DNA of 64,000 bases from Pseudanabaena sp. PCC 6802 (GTDB lineage: Bacteria; Cyanobacteriota; Cyanobacteriia; Pseudanabaenales; Pseudanabaenaceae). The position numbers and the translations under genes are program-made. The notes beneath the pieces are model-generated. The model worked only from the letters and a program-made list of their open reading frames with translations. It searched no databases and was not told where the DNA came from. The DNA lies in contig NZ_KB235910.1 of the NCBI RefSeq assembly GCF_000332175.1, forward strand, positions 605,690 to 669,689. The letters run 5' to 3'. Below are positions 50,006 through 59,127 of this stretch, piece by piece (position 1 is the first letter of the stretch; the number at the start of each line of letters is the position of its first letter).

Positions 50006-50391
50006 AACTAGATACGAGAGACTTTAGTAAGTCAGCCTTTTGTGGGCTACAAGAAGTTCTCAAAAAAGTTGGGAGCAATTCAGACGATCGGAAGAAGGCA
50101 GCAAGTACTGCCGTGCAAGGGTTACCTGCTTATATATCTGCTTGGGGTCTGCATCGCTTAGCGGGCGATGGCATGAAGTATAAAGACGAGCCGCGCGGCA
50201 AAGCCTATCAGCAATTCCTGCTGACTCTCAAAGAATTGAGTGGCATAGATAAAGATTTGACCAACCCCAATACCCTATTTTCGCAGCTTGAGTTTAGGGA
50301 ATACACAGGTCTAAACCGCTTGGCGATTCAATTAGCACGGGAGTGGGCATTTTGGGCAGTTCCAGTTTTAGGTCAAGGAGAAGAATCATGA
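49999..50391 (+). CDS. cmr5: Cmr5, small subunit of the type III-B complex
   Basis: A 130-residue all-helical protein. The conserved C-terminal block EYTGLNRLAIQLAREWAFWAVPVLG is read in two pieces and is diagnostic for Cmr5, which stacks beside Cmr4 and binds target RNA. The N-terminal part includes ASTAVQGLPAYISAWGLHRLA. It overlaps cmr4 upstream and the next gene by 4 bases (ATGA), so this is a tight operon. It looks intact. Confidence 0.88.
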   Translation: MLKLDTRDFSKSAFCGLQEVLKKVGSNSDDRKKAASTAVQGLPAYISAWGLHRLAGDGMKYKDEPRGKAYQQFLLTLKELSGIDKDLTNPNTLFSQLEFREYTGLNRLAIQLAREWAFWAVPVLGQGEES

Positions 50392-51287
50392 GTCAAAAAT
50401 ATTCTAACGATCGCCAGACTGCCGCGAGTGCATTTGCCAGACCGCAAAAGTCTATTTCCAGCTCGAACCAAAACATGTGCAATCCTTTACAAGCTTTGAT
50501 ACGCAGTGAGCCAAGCATTCACAGCGAAAGCGATCGCAAGCCTGTTTTAGTGAAAGCAGTTGAGGCGGATAAGGGATGCGATCGCATTTACAAAACACTC
50601 AACCAGCGCATAAGAGATCTAGTTGGTAGTAATGGCATCGCTATTGAAGTTGAGTTCGATTGGCGAGTGCGGGTAGGCGGCAATCGTGGTTTCTGCGATC
50701 TCCTGCTGCCTGTTTTGCATCCTGTCTTTGGTATTCCCTATATCCCAGCTTCTACACTGAAAGGAGTAACTAGAGCTTGGGCAGAGAAACATGCCGATCC
50801 AAAAGTCCGAGAACTATTGGGAATGTTAGAGGGAAATCAGGCAAAAGCAGCAAAGGTAGAATTTCTAGACGCATTTCCTACAGGTGCGTGCTTGAGTGTT
50901 GATGTAGCAAATCCACAGTGGAAGTGGGATGCAAATCCTGTGAGGTATGGATCGAGTCCATTTCCATCCCTAAGCATGGAAACAGCAACGATTCTAGTTG
51001 GGATTATGCCTACCGAAAGGGGTACTAAAGCAGATACTGAAATTGTAAGGTCTTGGCTAGAAAATGCACTTAAAATAGGTATTGGTTCTCGTATTAGCAG
51101 CGGCTATGGTCGTACTACTCAATATCTAGCTAGTATGCCTCATTCCCAGTATAAGTTTGAGTTATGGACTGAAGGCATGTATGGGTACAATCCCCCTGCA
51201 AAGGGAAATGATTATCGCGGAACTCATGAGTTTCGACCTTCAGCTTTAAGGGGAATATTACGATATTGGTTCCGGGCAATGGCAATA

Positions 51288-52418
51288 TTGCTCCGGCAAT
51301 GAAAAAGAAAGCATAGGATAATAGAAGTAAAGGCACAAGGAGGTTTGACATGGATAAACCAGATGGCCGACACCTATCGATAGAAACGCAAAATTACCTT
51401 CGACAGCAAGCGATCCGGTTGCGAGAACAAGGGAAACGAGTATGTGATATTAGTGAGTACCTGGGGATTCATCGTAACACGATTACGGAGTGGTGGTGGG
51501 CGTATCAAGATTACGGAGAAGCAGCCCTGTTTCAGCAGCGACGAGGACGAGAGGTAGGGGAAGGGCGCAGTTTAAGTGCCTCAGAGGAAACAACGATTGA
51601 AGCAATGCTGCGGGGACACAGCCCGGAGGAATACCAGATCGAGAGCGCCTTGTGGACTAGACAAGCCGTGCAAATACTAATCGAGCAAGAATTAGGAGTG
51701 GAGATGCCGATACGCACAGTGGGGGAATATCTCAAACGATGGGGCTACAGCCCCCAGAAGCCGATCGAACGTGCCTATGAGCAAGACCCCGCTGCCGTGA
51801 AACACTGGTTACAGGAAGAATATCCCGCGATTGAGCAACGGGCACAAGCAGAAGGTGCCGAAATCGAGTGGGGAGATGAATCGGGACTCAGTTCTGATGA
51901 GTATGGAGGGCGAGGTTATGCACCCAAGGGACATCCCCCTGAAATTCGTCCTAGTAAACGCGAGCGGACACGGTTGAATTTCATTGCTAGCATCAGTAAT
52001 CAAGGCACGATTCAATTTATGCTTTACACCTGTACCTTGACAGCCCCAGTATTTATTGAATTTCTGCAACGGTTGATTGACAAGCGTTCAAGCAAACTGT
52101 TTTGGATCGTGGATCGCCATCCCGTCCATCGAGAGCGCCCCGTGCAGCAATGGTTAGAACAGCACTCCCAGGAGATCGAGTTATTTTATTTGCCTTCCTA
52201 TGCGCCGCAGTTGAATCCAGTAGAGTATTTCAATGGTGATGTGAAACAGGGAGTTCACGCCAAACCTCTGACGCGAAACCTGGGTCAATTAAAACATAGA
52301 TTGCTATCTCAACTGCAGAAATTGCAGAGATTGCCTGCCCACATTAGGAGTTACTTTAAGCATCCATCTATTATTTATGCTGCTCTATAGATTGCATTCT
52401 ATTTTATTGCCAAGGCAA
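51288..52418 (+). mobile_element. IS630-family insertion sequence
   Basis: A 1131-bp element with inverted ends: TTGCTCCGGCAATGAAAA on the left against the inverse right end TTGCCTTGGCAATAAAAT. The target TA is duplicated at 51286-51287 and 52419-52420, as is standard for IS630/Tc1. It lies in the fused cmr6-cmr1 gene. Confidence 0.93.
51350..52390 (+). CDS. IS630-family DDE transposase
   Basis: A 346-residue transposase. An N-terminal helix-turn-helix pair (EQGKRVCDISEYLGIHRNTITEWW) binds the ends. The DDE core is present: D in IEWGDESGLSSD, D in FWIVDRHPVHRE and E in QLNPVEYFNGD, with LPSYAPQLNPVE characteristic. AGGAGG precedes the start. The gene is full length and apparently intact, so the element may still move. 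Confidence 0.93.
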   Translation: MDKPDGRHLSIETQNYLRQQAIRLREQGKRVCDISEYLGIHRNTITEWWWAYQDYGEAALFQQRRGREVGEGRSLSASEETTIEAMLRGHSPEEYQIESALWTRQAVQILIEQELGVEMPIRTVGEYLKRWGYSPQKPIERAYEQDPAAVKHWLQEEYPAIEQRAQAEGAEIEWGDESGLSSDEYGGRGYAPKGHPPEIRPSKRERTRLNFIASISNQGTIQFMLYTCTLTAPVFIEFLQRLIDKRSSKLFWIVDRHPVHRERPVQQWLEQHSQEIELFYLPSYAPQLNPVEYFNGDVKQGVHAKPLTRNLGQLKHRLLSQLQKLQRLPAHIRSYFKHPSIIYAAL

Positions 52419-53383
52419 TAGGTCTTTATGCACCTGATGAGCGGATAAAACTAGAGAGCAAAGTTTTTGGTAAATTGGGAGAGCAAGGACAGGTTCTGGT
52501 TAGCCCTCAAATTGAATCTTTTAAGCAAGGAAGCCAAAGCAGACCGTTTTATTACGGTGGTCAGATTCATATTGAAGCCAAGCATGAAGAATATCGTAAG
52601 CTCGCATCAGGCTTGTTAATTCTAGCATCGCACATTGGAGGGTTTGGGCGTGGTTCTCGCCGTCCATTACATATGTTAGATCGAGGAATGCGCGGTTGTC
52701 ACTGGTTTGTGGACTATGAGGACAAACTGCATCTCAAATACGATCGCGAACAATGGCAGAAATTCTTTCAGCAGTTAAGGAATGCCTTTCATAATATTGA
52801 ACATATATCGGGCAACTACACAAGCAGCCCTTTTCAAGGAGGGCGCTGCCAAGATGTGTTCGATCGCAATACTCAAATATGGCTAATGAGATCGCCAGAG
52901 CAAAAACACCCAGTAGATGTCAATAATTGGTCAGATCTAAATAACACCAGAGGATCGGGCTTGAATCTGCTTTATAGCAGCGATAACTTTAAAGGTGAGC
53001 GCGAGATTAAAGATAGCAAGACAGGAGAAAGATATACTATTGGCAACGCAAATGTGGGAGGAAAGTTTAGTGGTGTGCCATCGTATGTTTGGATCAAGAG
53101 TATCTTCTCTCCGAAAGAAGACCCATATCAGGTGATAACTATCTTCGGAGTAGACCATCGCGATCGCCTTGCCTTCGCTAGGGCACTAGAAGCTGAACAG
53201 GCTCTGCTAGTAATTGGAGAGATGCCAGATGGGGATCGATCTGATGCAATAGATCCTACTCCTCAACCGAATACTCCAATTTCATCAAGCAAGCGCCAAC
53301 GTCCCGATCCTCCAAAACTAAAAAGATGAAGTACTTTATCGCCAAAACTTTTTGCAAATCTTCCCCCTATAGAAATTGAGGAT

Positions 53384-53615
53384 ATGGTTTATGGTTACAA
53401 CATTAGTTCGAGAACCCATACAAAAGCGATCGATGAGAAGGGGGTGACGCTTTGTTGTGCCAACTGGGATGATTATCGGGCGATCGCTTTGGCTTTGGAT
53501 GAGAAGCGATCGATATGGTTGGCATTCAAATGCGATGTGGTGGAGGTGATGATAATGCTGTTAGAGATTCATGTTTATAGTGCTATATTAGAGAGTATGG
53601 TCATGGCAAAAAGGA
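53384..53615 (+). pseudogene. Uma2-family gene remnant
   Basis: In one frame the start reads MVTTLVREPIQKRS and in the next the continuing AIDEKGVTLCCANWDDYRAIALALDEKRSIWLAF. Together they match the N-terminal third of a Uma2 protein with a frameshift between. The frame then degrades, ending SAILESMVMAKRS. It lies just upstream of an intact Uma2 gene. Confidence 0.6.
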
Positions 53616-53622
53616 GTAGAGT

Positions 53623-54282
53623 ATGAATGCGATCGCTTCGTCCCTCACCACTTTGAATTCAAATATTACTCAGAGTGGGTGGATTCCCACGACATGGCAA
53701 GAATTTTTGCAAATCTCTCAAACGCCAGATCGTGACAAGGCAAAATTTTATTACTATCAAGGGAGATACTATTACGAGATGGGTGTTGGTGCCGACCACG
53801 CTTTTGTGAATACTGTAGTGATAGTTTTGATTTCGCTCTATTGCATAAAAAACAACATTTCGATTAAAGGCTATACAAATTGCAGCTATCGAAAACAGGG
53901 AGTAAGTGAGTGTCAGCCAGATATTTCATATTACATCGGCGATCGCATACAACAAGCCCCTAGAAATAGTGCCATTGTCGATCTAGATGAGAATTTGCCA
54001 CCTGATTTAGTTATTGAGATTGCGGATACATCGCTAGGATACGATCTTGGCGTTAAACGCCTGCTATACGAAGAGACACAGGTGGGTGAATACTGGGTTA
54101 TCGATGTCCAAAATATGAAGATTACTGCTTTTCGCATTTTACCTAGTTTTGGCAGCGAGCGCATCTCAGAATCAGTGGTGTTGGGGGAACTAAGACTGAG
54201 TTTGCTGGAAGAAGCTTTACTACGCAGCAGTGAGATGGATAATTCGCAAATTGGTGCGTGGTTTATGTCTCAGTTGCAATAA
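53623..54282 (+). CDS. Uma2-family protein
   Basis: A 219-residue Uma2/DUF820 protein after AAAAAGGAGTAG. CQPDISYYIGDR gives the PD segment and PDLVIEIADTSLGYDLGVKRLLYEE the following acidic and Lys positions; VGEYWVIDVQNMK follows, as in the family. The N-terminal half (SGWIPTTWQEFLQIS) is typical of cyanobacterial members. The family expanded in cyanobacteria and its biological role is unsettled. It sits between the Cmr genes and the CARF gene. Confidence 0.85.
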   Translation: MNAIASSLTTLNSNITQSGWIPTTWQEFLQISQTPDRDKAKFYYYQGRYYYEMGVGADHAFVNTVVIVLISLYCIKNNISIKGYTNCSYRKQGVSECQPDISYYIGDRIQQAPRNSAIVDLDENLPPDLVIEIADTSLGYDLGVKRLLYEETQVGEYWVIDVQNMKITAFRILPSFGSERISESVVLGELRLSLLEEALLRSSEMDNSQIGAWFMSQLQ

Positions 54283-54858
54283 TTTAGATAGAAAATTTGG
54301 ACATGAGAATTCTGCAAGCCGATGCAGCCTTTACCTTTTTTCTCTGCATTCAACTATCTGTTTGAGCAGTCTAAAGCTCAACTTCTACTAAATCGTTAAA
54401 GGTATTCCAGAACTTATCGTATATCACTCACTTCTAAAAGTGAGAATTTAATTATGTCAAGTATTGTACTTTCATTCGTGGGAGACCAAGATCCCTGCTC
54501 CGCAAAAACGAGTCAAGAGGGATCGGTTGTAACGCTGTTGAGGCATTTGCTGCAAGAGAAGTATACGATCGCTAAGGTTATGCTTTTGTATACATCAGGT
54601 ACGGCAAAAGGTGCAGAGGAGACAAAGGAATGGATGTCACTGGATGATGAGTTGAAATTACAGTCAGCTAAAGTTGAACTGATTGCTGTAAGTGAAGGAC
54701 TATCAGAAGATCCAACAAATTTACTGTTAGCTGCCCAAGAAGCACGAAGAGGACTAGAACTAGTTCAAACCAGCTTGCAAAAAGGCGATCGCATCGAATT
54801 TAACGCTTCGTCGGGTACGCCTGCCATGAAGTCATCCTGGAGTATCTTAGAAGCCATT

Positions 54859-55715
54859 TAGGAAGTAAAAGGCGCACCAAAAGCAGGTATAAATACTGAT
54901 GAAGTCTAGTATAAACCTGAAGAGATGCGCCGATCCTATAATACCGATTTATCCAACCAAGAATGGGAAATTATCGCACCCATGCTACCCAAACCATCAA
55001 AATGGGGTAGGCCACCCAAAACAAATATGCGAGAGTTACTGAATGCCATTTTCTATATACTCAAAAATGGTTGTACATGGCAGAATCTACCCCATGACTT
55101 TCCGCCTTACTCAACGGTCTATTTCTACTGGCAAAGGTGGGAAAGAACTGGGCTACTGGAGGAGATTAATCGCAAATTGAGCCAACAATTTAGGGAAAAG
55201 GTTAGTAAAGAGGCGACCCCAAGCTTGGTGAGTATCGATAGCCAGAGTGTGAAGACAACAGAAAGTGCGGGCAGTCGAGGTTTTGATGGCGGTAAGCAAA
55301 TCAAGGGCAGAAAACGCTTCGCTATGGTTGACACCTTGGGCTTAGTTGTAAAGGTGTTGGTGTGTGCAGCTAACATCGGTGAAAGAGCAGGAGCTAAGCA
55401 GTTGTTACAGAATCTCACATCTCCATTACCACGATTAGAGAAAATTCTGGTTGATGCTGGATTCTCTGGTGATGAAATCACACAATGGGTCAACGACAAC
55501 TTCGGATGGCTTTGGGAAGTTAGCAAACGGGCAGACAATCAGAAAGGTTTTGTAGTGGAGTCAAAGCGTTGGGTGGTAGAGCGAACCTTTGCTTGGTTAG
55601 GTAATTGTCGTAGACTAAGCAAGGATTATGAATTTTATGAGCAAATGTCTGAATCGTTTATTTACTTGGCTTTAATCCGCAAAATGCTAAGAAATCTGGC
55701 AACTGCGACTTCCTA
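54859..55715 (+). mobile_element. IS5-family insertion sequence (copy b)
   Basis: An 857-bp element whose ends are TAGGAAGTAAAAGG and the inverse of TAGGAAGTCGCAGTT. Removing 54859-55715 rejoins the CARF frame exactly as GCC-ATT-AAT-GGG, with no duplicated target bases left. The transposase stop codon TAA uses the last TA of the element and the first A of the host gene. Confidence 0.88.
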
Positions 55716-55716
55716 A
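54925..55716 (+). CDS. IS5-family DDE transposase (DUF4096 type)
   Basis: A 263-residue transposase of the IS5 group. The DUF4096-type N-terminus is LSNQEWEIIAPMLPKP, with NAIFYILKNGCTWQNLPHDFPPYSTVY. The catalytic Asp is in SIDSQSVKTTESAG, the second in LVDAGFSGDEIT, and the Glu in WVVERTFAWLGNCRRL. It differs from the IS5 transposase at 47334. It is full length and is the only gene in the element. Confidence 0.92.
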   Translation: MRRSYNTDLSNQEWEIIAPMLPKPSKWGRPPKTNMRELLNAIFYILKNGCTWQNLPHDFPPYSTVYFYWQRWERTGLLEEINRKLSQQFREKVSKEATPSLVSIDSQSVKTTESAGSRGFDGGKQIKGRKRFAMVDTLGLVVKVLVCAANIGERAGAKQLLQNLTSPLPRLEKILVDAGFSGDEITQWVNDNFGWLWEVSKRADNQKGFVVESKRWVVERTFAWLGNCRRLSKDYEFYEQMSESFIYLALIRKMLRNLATATS

Positions 55717-56650
55717 ATGGGTTCTTACAAGCGGCGGGTTATGCTCCTGATAGTCGCGTCTGGCAAGTTCGCAACCCCGCACAGATGAAACCATTGCAAG
55801 CCAGAGTTTTTCAAACAGACGTAGGAGTCTTGAAACAAGAATTTGATATTAAAGTGATTAAAAAACAAGTGGATAACTATAACTATGGTGGAGCATTATC
55901 TTCTCTGCAAGAAAGTGCTCTAGCTAATGATAGACTCATCGCACTTCTGAAATATGGGCAATATCGCATGAATTTTGATTTCAATAGGGCTTTTTCTGAA
56001 ATTCAGCCCTTTGCGAATGTGGAAGCTGAGTTAGCTAGCGATATTGCTCCGCTTAGGCAGAGGGATCTTAGTGCGATCGCCAAGGAAATCTATTTTAATG
56101 CGTTGATTAAATATCACAAGCAGCAATATTCGGAGTTTTTAGTTGAGGTGTCACAGTTTCAGGAGTGCGTACTTGCCTATCTAATTAAAACAAAATTTCA
56201 AATCGACCTTCCCGATAGTTATGCATCTACTTCTACATTTTGGCGGGATGTAAAGCAATTTGATGCAGGCAAGCCATACAAGCACTTAGCTGATGCTTAC
56301 CAGCAGAGAGGATGGGAACTGTCTGCCAGAGGCTTTCCTAGCCGTCCAGCTTTAATTGAACTGTTAGATTTCTATTCTGGCTATGTAAAAGTAATTCCTT
56401 CCCTTCGAGAACTGAATGAATATTGCGAGCAGCGAAATCGTCGGCTGCACAAATTTGAGGGAGTGTCTGAGATTGAAGATGCAGACAGATTACTATCTAA
56501 TCTTCGTTCTATTCTTAGAAATATTGTCAAAATTCCGGATCGAAGCCCCTTTGACATCCTCAATCAAAAAATCATGTCGCTACTCACTATCTCCCCAAAC
56601 CCATAAATTAGGGTGAGAGGCGATCGCTTCCCATCAAATCCAGTTATGCC

Positions 56651-57322
56651 TTATTCAGGAAGTTCGCCGAAGCGATCGCGATATTGCTTGAGTATTGCTT
56701 CCATCTGAGCTAGTTGTTGGGTGGCTTGCTCGGCACGTTGACGCTCTTGTTCTAGCATTTGATTGATCTCAATGTAGGAATAAAATCTGGTGCCATCGGG
56801 ACGAAAGATTTGTAGTTCGTCGGTCGATAGGTCGAAGCGAACTCCCAAGCGAGGGCTGACCCAATTGTGAGATTCAGCAACGCTATCCAGGCTACTACCT
56901 CCTCTCATCCATATCTCTAAGTTATTTGTATCGGGGTTGTAGATGTAATACTCTTCGACTCCATAGCGATCGTAGAACAATAGTTTTTTTGCCATTTCTA
57001 CTGAGGTATTGCCAGGTGAAAGAATCTCGAAGACAACTTGCGGTGGAATGTTCTCCTCTTCCCATTGTTTGTAGGAGCCGCGATCGCCCTTTGGTCTACC
57101 AAACACTACCATTGTGTCTGGAGCCGCAGCAATTTTGGGTTGCCCTTCAACGGGGTACCACAACAGATCGCCAGCAATAAATACTTGGGGATCGTTGATG
57201 TACAGCCAATCCAGTCCTTTTTTGAGCGAGACAATTATTTCAAATTGTTTGGTGTTATCTGCCATTGGCTTGCCATCGCTTTCGGGATAGATGATGTCGG
57301 CTTTGCTCAGTTGGCTGACCAT
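56651..57322 (-). CDS. Uma2-family protein with coiled-coil tail
   Basis: A 223-residue Uma2 protein on the reverse strand. AAPDTMVVFGRPKGDRGSY gives the PD segment and PQVVFEILSPGNTSVEMAKKLLFYDRYGVEEYYIYNP the rest. The C-terminus is a coiled coil (QMLEQERQRAEQATQQLAQMEAILKQY, in two parts) common in cyanobacterial members and likely to mediate oligomerisation. It diverges from csx18, 56 bases away, and interrupts the strand of the cas genes. Confidence 0.87.
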   Translation of the reverse strand: MVSQLSKADIIYPESDGKPMADNTKQFEIIVSLKKGLDWLYINDPQVFIAGDLLWYPVEGQPKIAAAPDTMVVFGRPKGDRGSYKQWEEENIPPQVVFEILSPGNTSVEMAKKLLFYDRYGVEEYYIYNPDTNNLEIWMRGGSSLDSVAESHNWVSPRLGVRFDLSTDELQIFRPDGTRFYSYIEINQMLEQERQRAEQATQQLAQMEAILKQYRDRFGELPE

Positions 57323-57378
57323 AGGTGCTGGCTCCTGAACCTAAGTTTACTGTTTTTATTATATAACGGAGGTTTTCT

Positions 57379-57654
57379 ATGTATTATTTAACGCCTAAGG
57401 CAGCTCAGGTTCGCAATATCTCTGTTTCCGTTGCCAATGGCACAATTAGCTTGATTATCCTGCTCATTGCTCCTTTAGGACTGCTTGCCGTCATCGTCAA
57501 TACGTTGTTGATTATTGCATCTACCTACGCGGTCACCACTGCCAGCGATCGCATCATTGTGTACCTGCAAAGAGACCAGCGGGTAGAGCTACTACCTAGA
57601 TCGGAACGCTCCGATCTGCAACGCCGCGATCGCAATGACCTGGATCGACAGTAA
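57379..57654 (+). CDS. csx18: Csx18-like membrane protein
   Basis: A 91-residue protein with two hydrophobic helices (about 17-36 and 39-55, SVANGTISLIILLIAPLGLL and AVIVNTLLIIASTYAV) and a basic, Arg-rich tail. Position directly upstream of cas1 and the RNISVSVANGT pattern match Csx18, a small cyanobacterial protein found beside type III loci and of unknown function. GGAGG precedes the ATG. Its stop overlaps the cas1 start (TAATG), so the three genes csx18-cas1-cas2 form one coupled operon. Confidence 0.75.
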   Translation: MYYLTPKAAQVRNISVSVANGTISLIILLIAPLGLLAVIVNTLLIIASTYAVTTASDRIIVYLQRDQRVELLPRSERSDLQRRDRNDLDRQ

Positions 57655-58643
57655 TGCGGACGCTCTATATTTCACAGCAGGGCTGTTATGTTTCGCTCAG
57701 ACAGGAAACTCTGGTCATTAAGCGAGGGGAGTTCGTCCTGGATGAGGTGCAGCTACCGTTGTTGGAGCAGGTTTTAGTCTTTGGCAAGTCGCAAATCACT
57801 ACCCAGGCAATTCGGGAGTGTTTGCGTCGCGATATTCCCATTGCCTATCTATCGCGCATGGGTTATTGCTACGGTCGCGTTATGGCGATCGAACGCGGTT
57901 ACCGCCAGCTTGCCCGCTATCAACAAGAGTTATCGAGTCTGGAGCGCCTGCTGATTGCTCGGCAGATCGTGCGCTGCAAGCTACTCAACAGTCGGGTACT
58001 GCTGCAAAGGCAGCACCGCAAGCGTCCGTCGGATGTGCTGGATATGACGATTAAGAATCTAGGTTATCTTAGCGATCGCGCTTTGCAGGTAAGCGACGTA
58101 GACGAACTGCTTGGGATTGAAGGGGCGGGTGCGGCGGCGTATTTTCCTGCTTTTGGTGAATGCCTGGATAATCCAGATTTTGCGTTTGTGGCGCGATCGC
58201 GTCGCCCGCCAGGGAATCCTGTCAATGCCATGCTCAGCTTTGGCTATCAGGTGCTTTGGAATCATTTGCTGACTTTAATTGAATTGCAGGGTCTCGATCC
58301 CTATCATGCTTGCCTGCATCAGGGTTCCGAACGCCATGCTGCTCTTGCTTCCGATTTAATTGAGGAATTTCGGGCGGCGATCGTCGATTCTCTAATCCTT
58401 TATCTAGTCAATCGGGGTATTGTCAAAGGGAGTGATGATTTCGAGTATCGCGATGGTGGTTGTTTCCTTAACGATACGGGTCGGAAGAAATATCTGAAAG
58501 CCTTTTTACAAAGGATGGAGGAGCCAATTCAAACTGAATCCGGCGAGCAACCGCGATGGGATACTCTCATGCAGCAGGTTAAGGCATTCAAGCGCTCTGT
58601 TTACGATCCGAGTATTCCTTACAAACCCTATACAATTCGCTAA
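57654..58643 (+). CDS. cas1: Cas1 integrase of the CRISPR adaptation module
   Basis: A 329-residue Cas1, the metal-dependent integrase that inserts new spacers. The active-site residues are visible: E156 in LLGIEGAGAAAYF, H222 in ACLHQGSERHAAL and E237 in SDLIEEFRAAI. The N-terminal beta domain begins MRTLYISQQGCYVSL. Length is standard and no frameshift is seen. It overlaps csx18 by one base and precedes cas2 by three bases, so the adaptation module is intact. Confidence 0.95.
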   Translation: MRTLYISQQGCYVSLRQETLVIKRGEFVLDEVQLPLLEQVLVFGKSQITTQAIRECLRRDIPIAYLSRMGYCYGRVMAIERGYRQLARYQQELSSLERLLIARQIVRCKLLNSRVLLQRQHRKRPSDVLDMTIKNLGYLSDRALQVSDVDELLGIEGAGAAAYFPAFGECLDNPDFAFVARSRRPPGNPVNAMLSFGYQVLWNHLLTLIELQGLDPYHACLHQGSERHAALASDLIEEFRAAIVDSLILYLVNRGIVKGSDDFEYRDGGCFLNDTGRKKYLKAFLQRMEEPIQTESGEQPRWDTLMQQVKAFKRSVYDPSIPYKPYTIR

Positions 58644-58646
58644 TCT

Positions 58647-58925
58647 ATGCTATTCTACGTCGTTACCTACGATATCCCGTCGGATAAGCGCCGCAAGAAG
58701 GTGTCGGATATGTTGGAAGGGTATGGGCAGAGGGTGCAGTATAGCGTATTTGAGTGTATTCTAGATGATGCTAAGTATGGTGAGATGTGCAAGCGCTTGC
58801 GCAAGTTGATTAAACTTGGTGAAGATAGCATCAGGTTTTATCCTATATCTCGTCATACGTTGGGTCAGGTGACCGTTTGGGGGGAACCTCCTTTAACTCA
58901 GCCACCTGGCTCGACCGTTGTTTAG
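58647..58925 (+). CDS. cas2: Cas2
   Basis: A 92-residue Cas2 with the ferredoxin-like fold start MLFYVVTYDIPSDKRRKKV and D9 in YDIPSD, followed by GQRVQYSVFECIL and RFYPISRH. It bridges Cas1 dimers in the integration complex. It follows cas1 by three bases, and the leader and array lie 200 bases downstream in the same direction. Everything needed for adaptation by Cas1-Cas2 is present here. Confidence 0.95.
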   Translation: MLFYVVTYDIPSDKRRKKVSDMLEGYGQRVQYSVFECILDDAKYGEMCKRLRKLIKLGEDSIRFYPISRHTLGQVTVWGEPPLTQPPGSTVV

Positions 58926-59127
58926 TCATTGCCAGCGATCGCTGGCCAAAGCGTTCAAATATTCTATGCTCGCAAACCTCATTCTTACGTTCGATCGCTC
59001 GACACCTTCTCCAGCAAATCCTCTAGCCCATTTACTTGAGAAATTCGACCGCGATCGCGTCCAAAATTTGCGATCCCTCGCAAACCACCTCTGGACTTCC
59101 TGCCAAATATAGGTTCTAATAAAAGGG
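58926..59127 (+). promoter_or_regulatory. CRISPR leader
   Basis: The 202 bases between the cas2 stop and the first repeat. They contain no supported gene and would hold the array promoter and the integration site for new spacers. No clear promoter hexamers stand out. The position between cas2 and the array fixes array transcription as rightward. Confidence 0.65.

Larger units (their letters stand above)
50388..53329 (+). pseudogene. Fused cmr6-cmr1 gene split by an IS630 element
   Basis: Joining 50388-51287 to 52421-53329 (removing the IS and one TA) gives one uninterrupted 602-residue frame. Residues about 1-250 are Cmr6-like (IPYIPASTLKGVTRAWAEK, FLDAFPTG, SMETATILVGIMP, GIGSRISSGYGR). From about 258 the protein is Cmr1-like (TEGMYGYNPPAKG, EFRPSALRGILRYWFRA, SHIGGFGRGSRRPLH), ending in a Pro/Lys-rich tail. 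Both are RAMP subunits at the target-RNA 3'-end of the complex. The IS splits Cmr1 a few residues after its first motif, so only the Cmr6 half could still be made. Confidence 0.85.
54454..56606 (+). pseudogene. CARF-HEPN ancillary ribonuclease (Cas02710/Csm6-like) split by an IS
   Basis: Joining 54454-54858 to 55716-56606 gives one 431-residue frame with no stop. The N-terminal CARF domain has the opening SIVLSFVGDQDPCS and the ligand motif NASSGTPAMKSSW. The second half is helical and carries the HEPN RNase motif RxxxxH as R375-H380 (RNRRLHKF). CARF-HEPN proteins are activated by the cyclic oligoadenylate made by Cas10. The IS interrupts it right after the CARF core, so it is inactive as it stands. 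It resembles the Cas02710 group. Confidence 0.82.
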
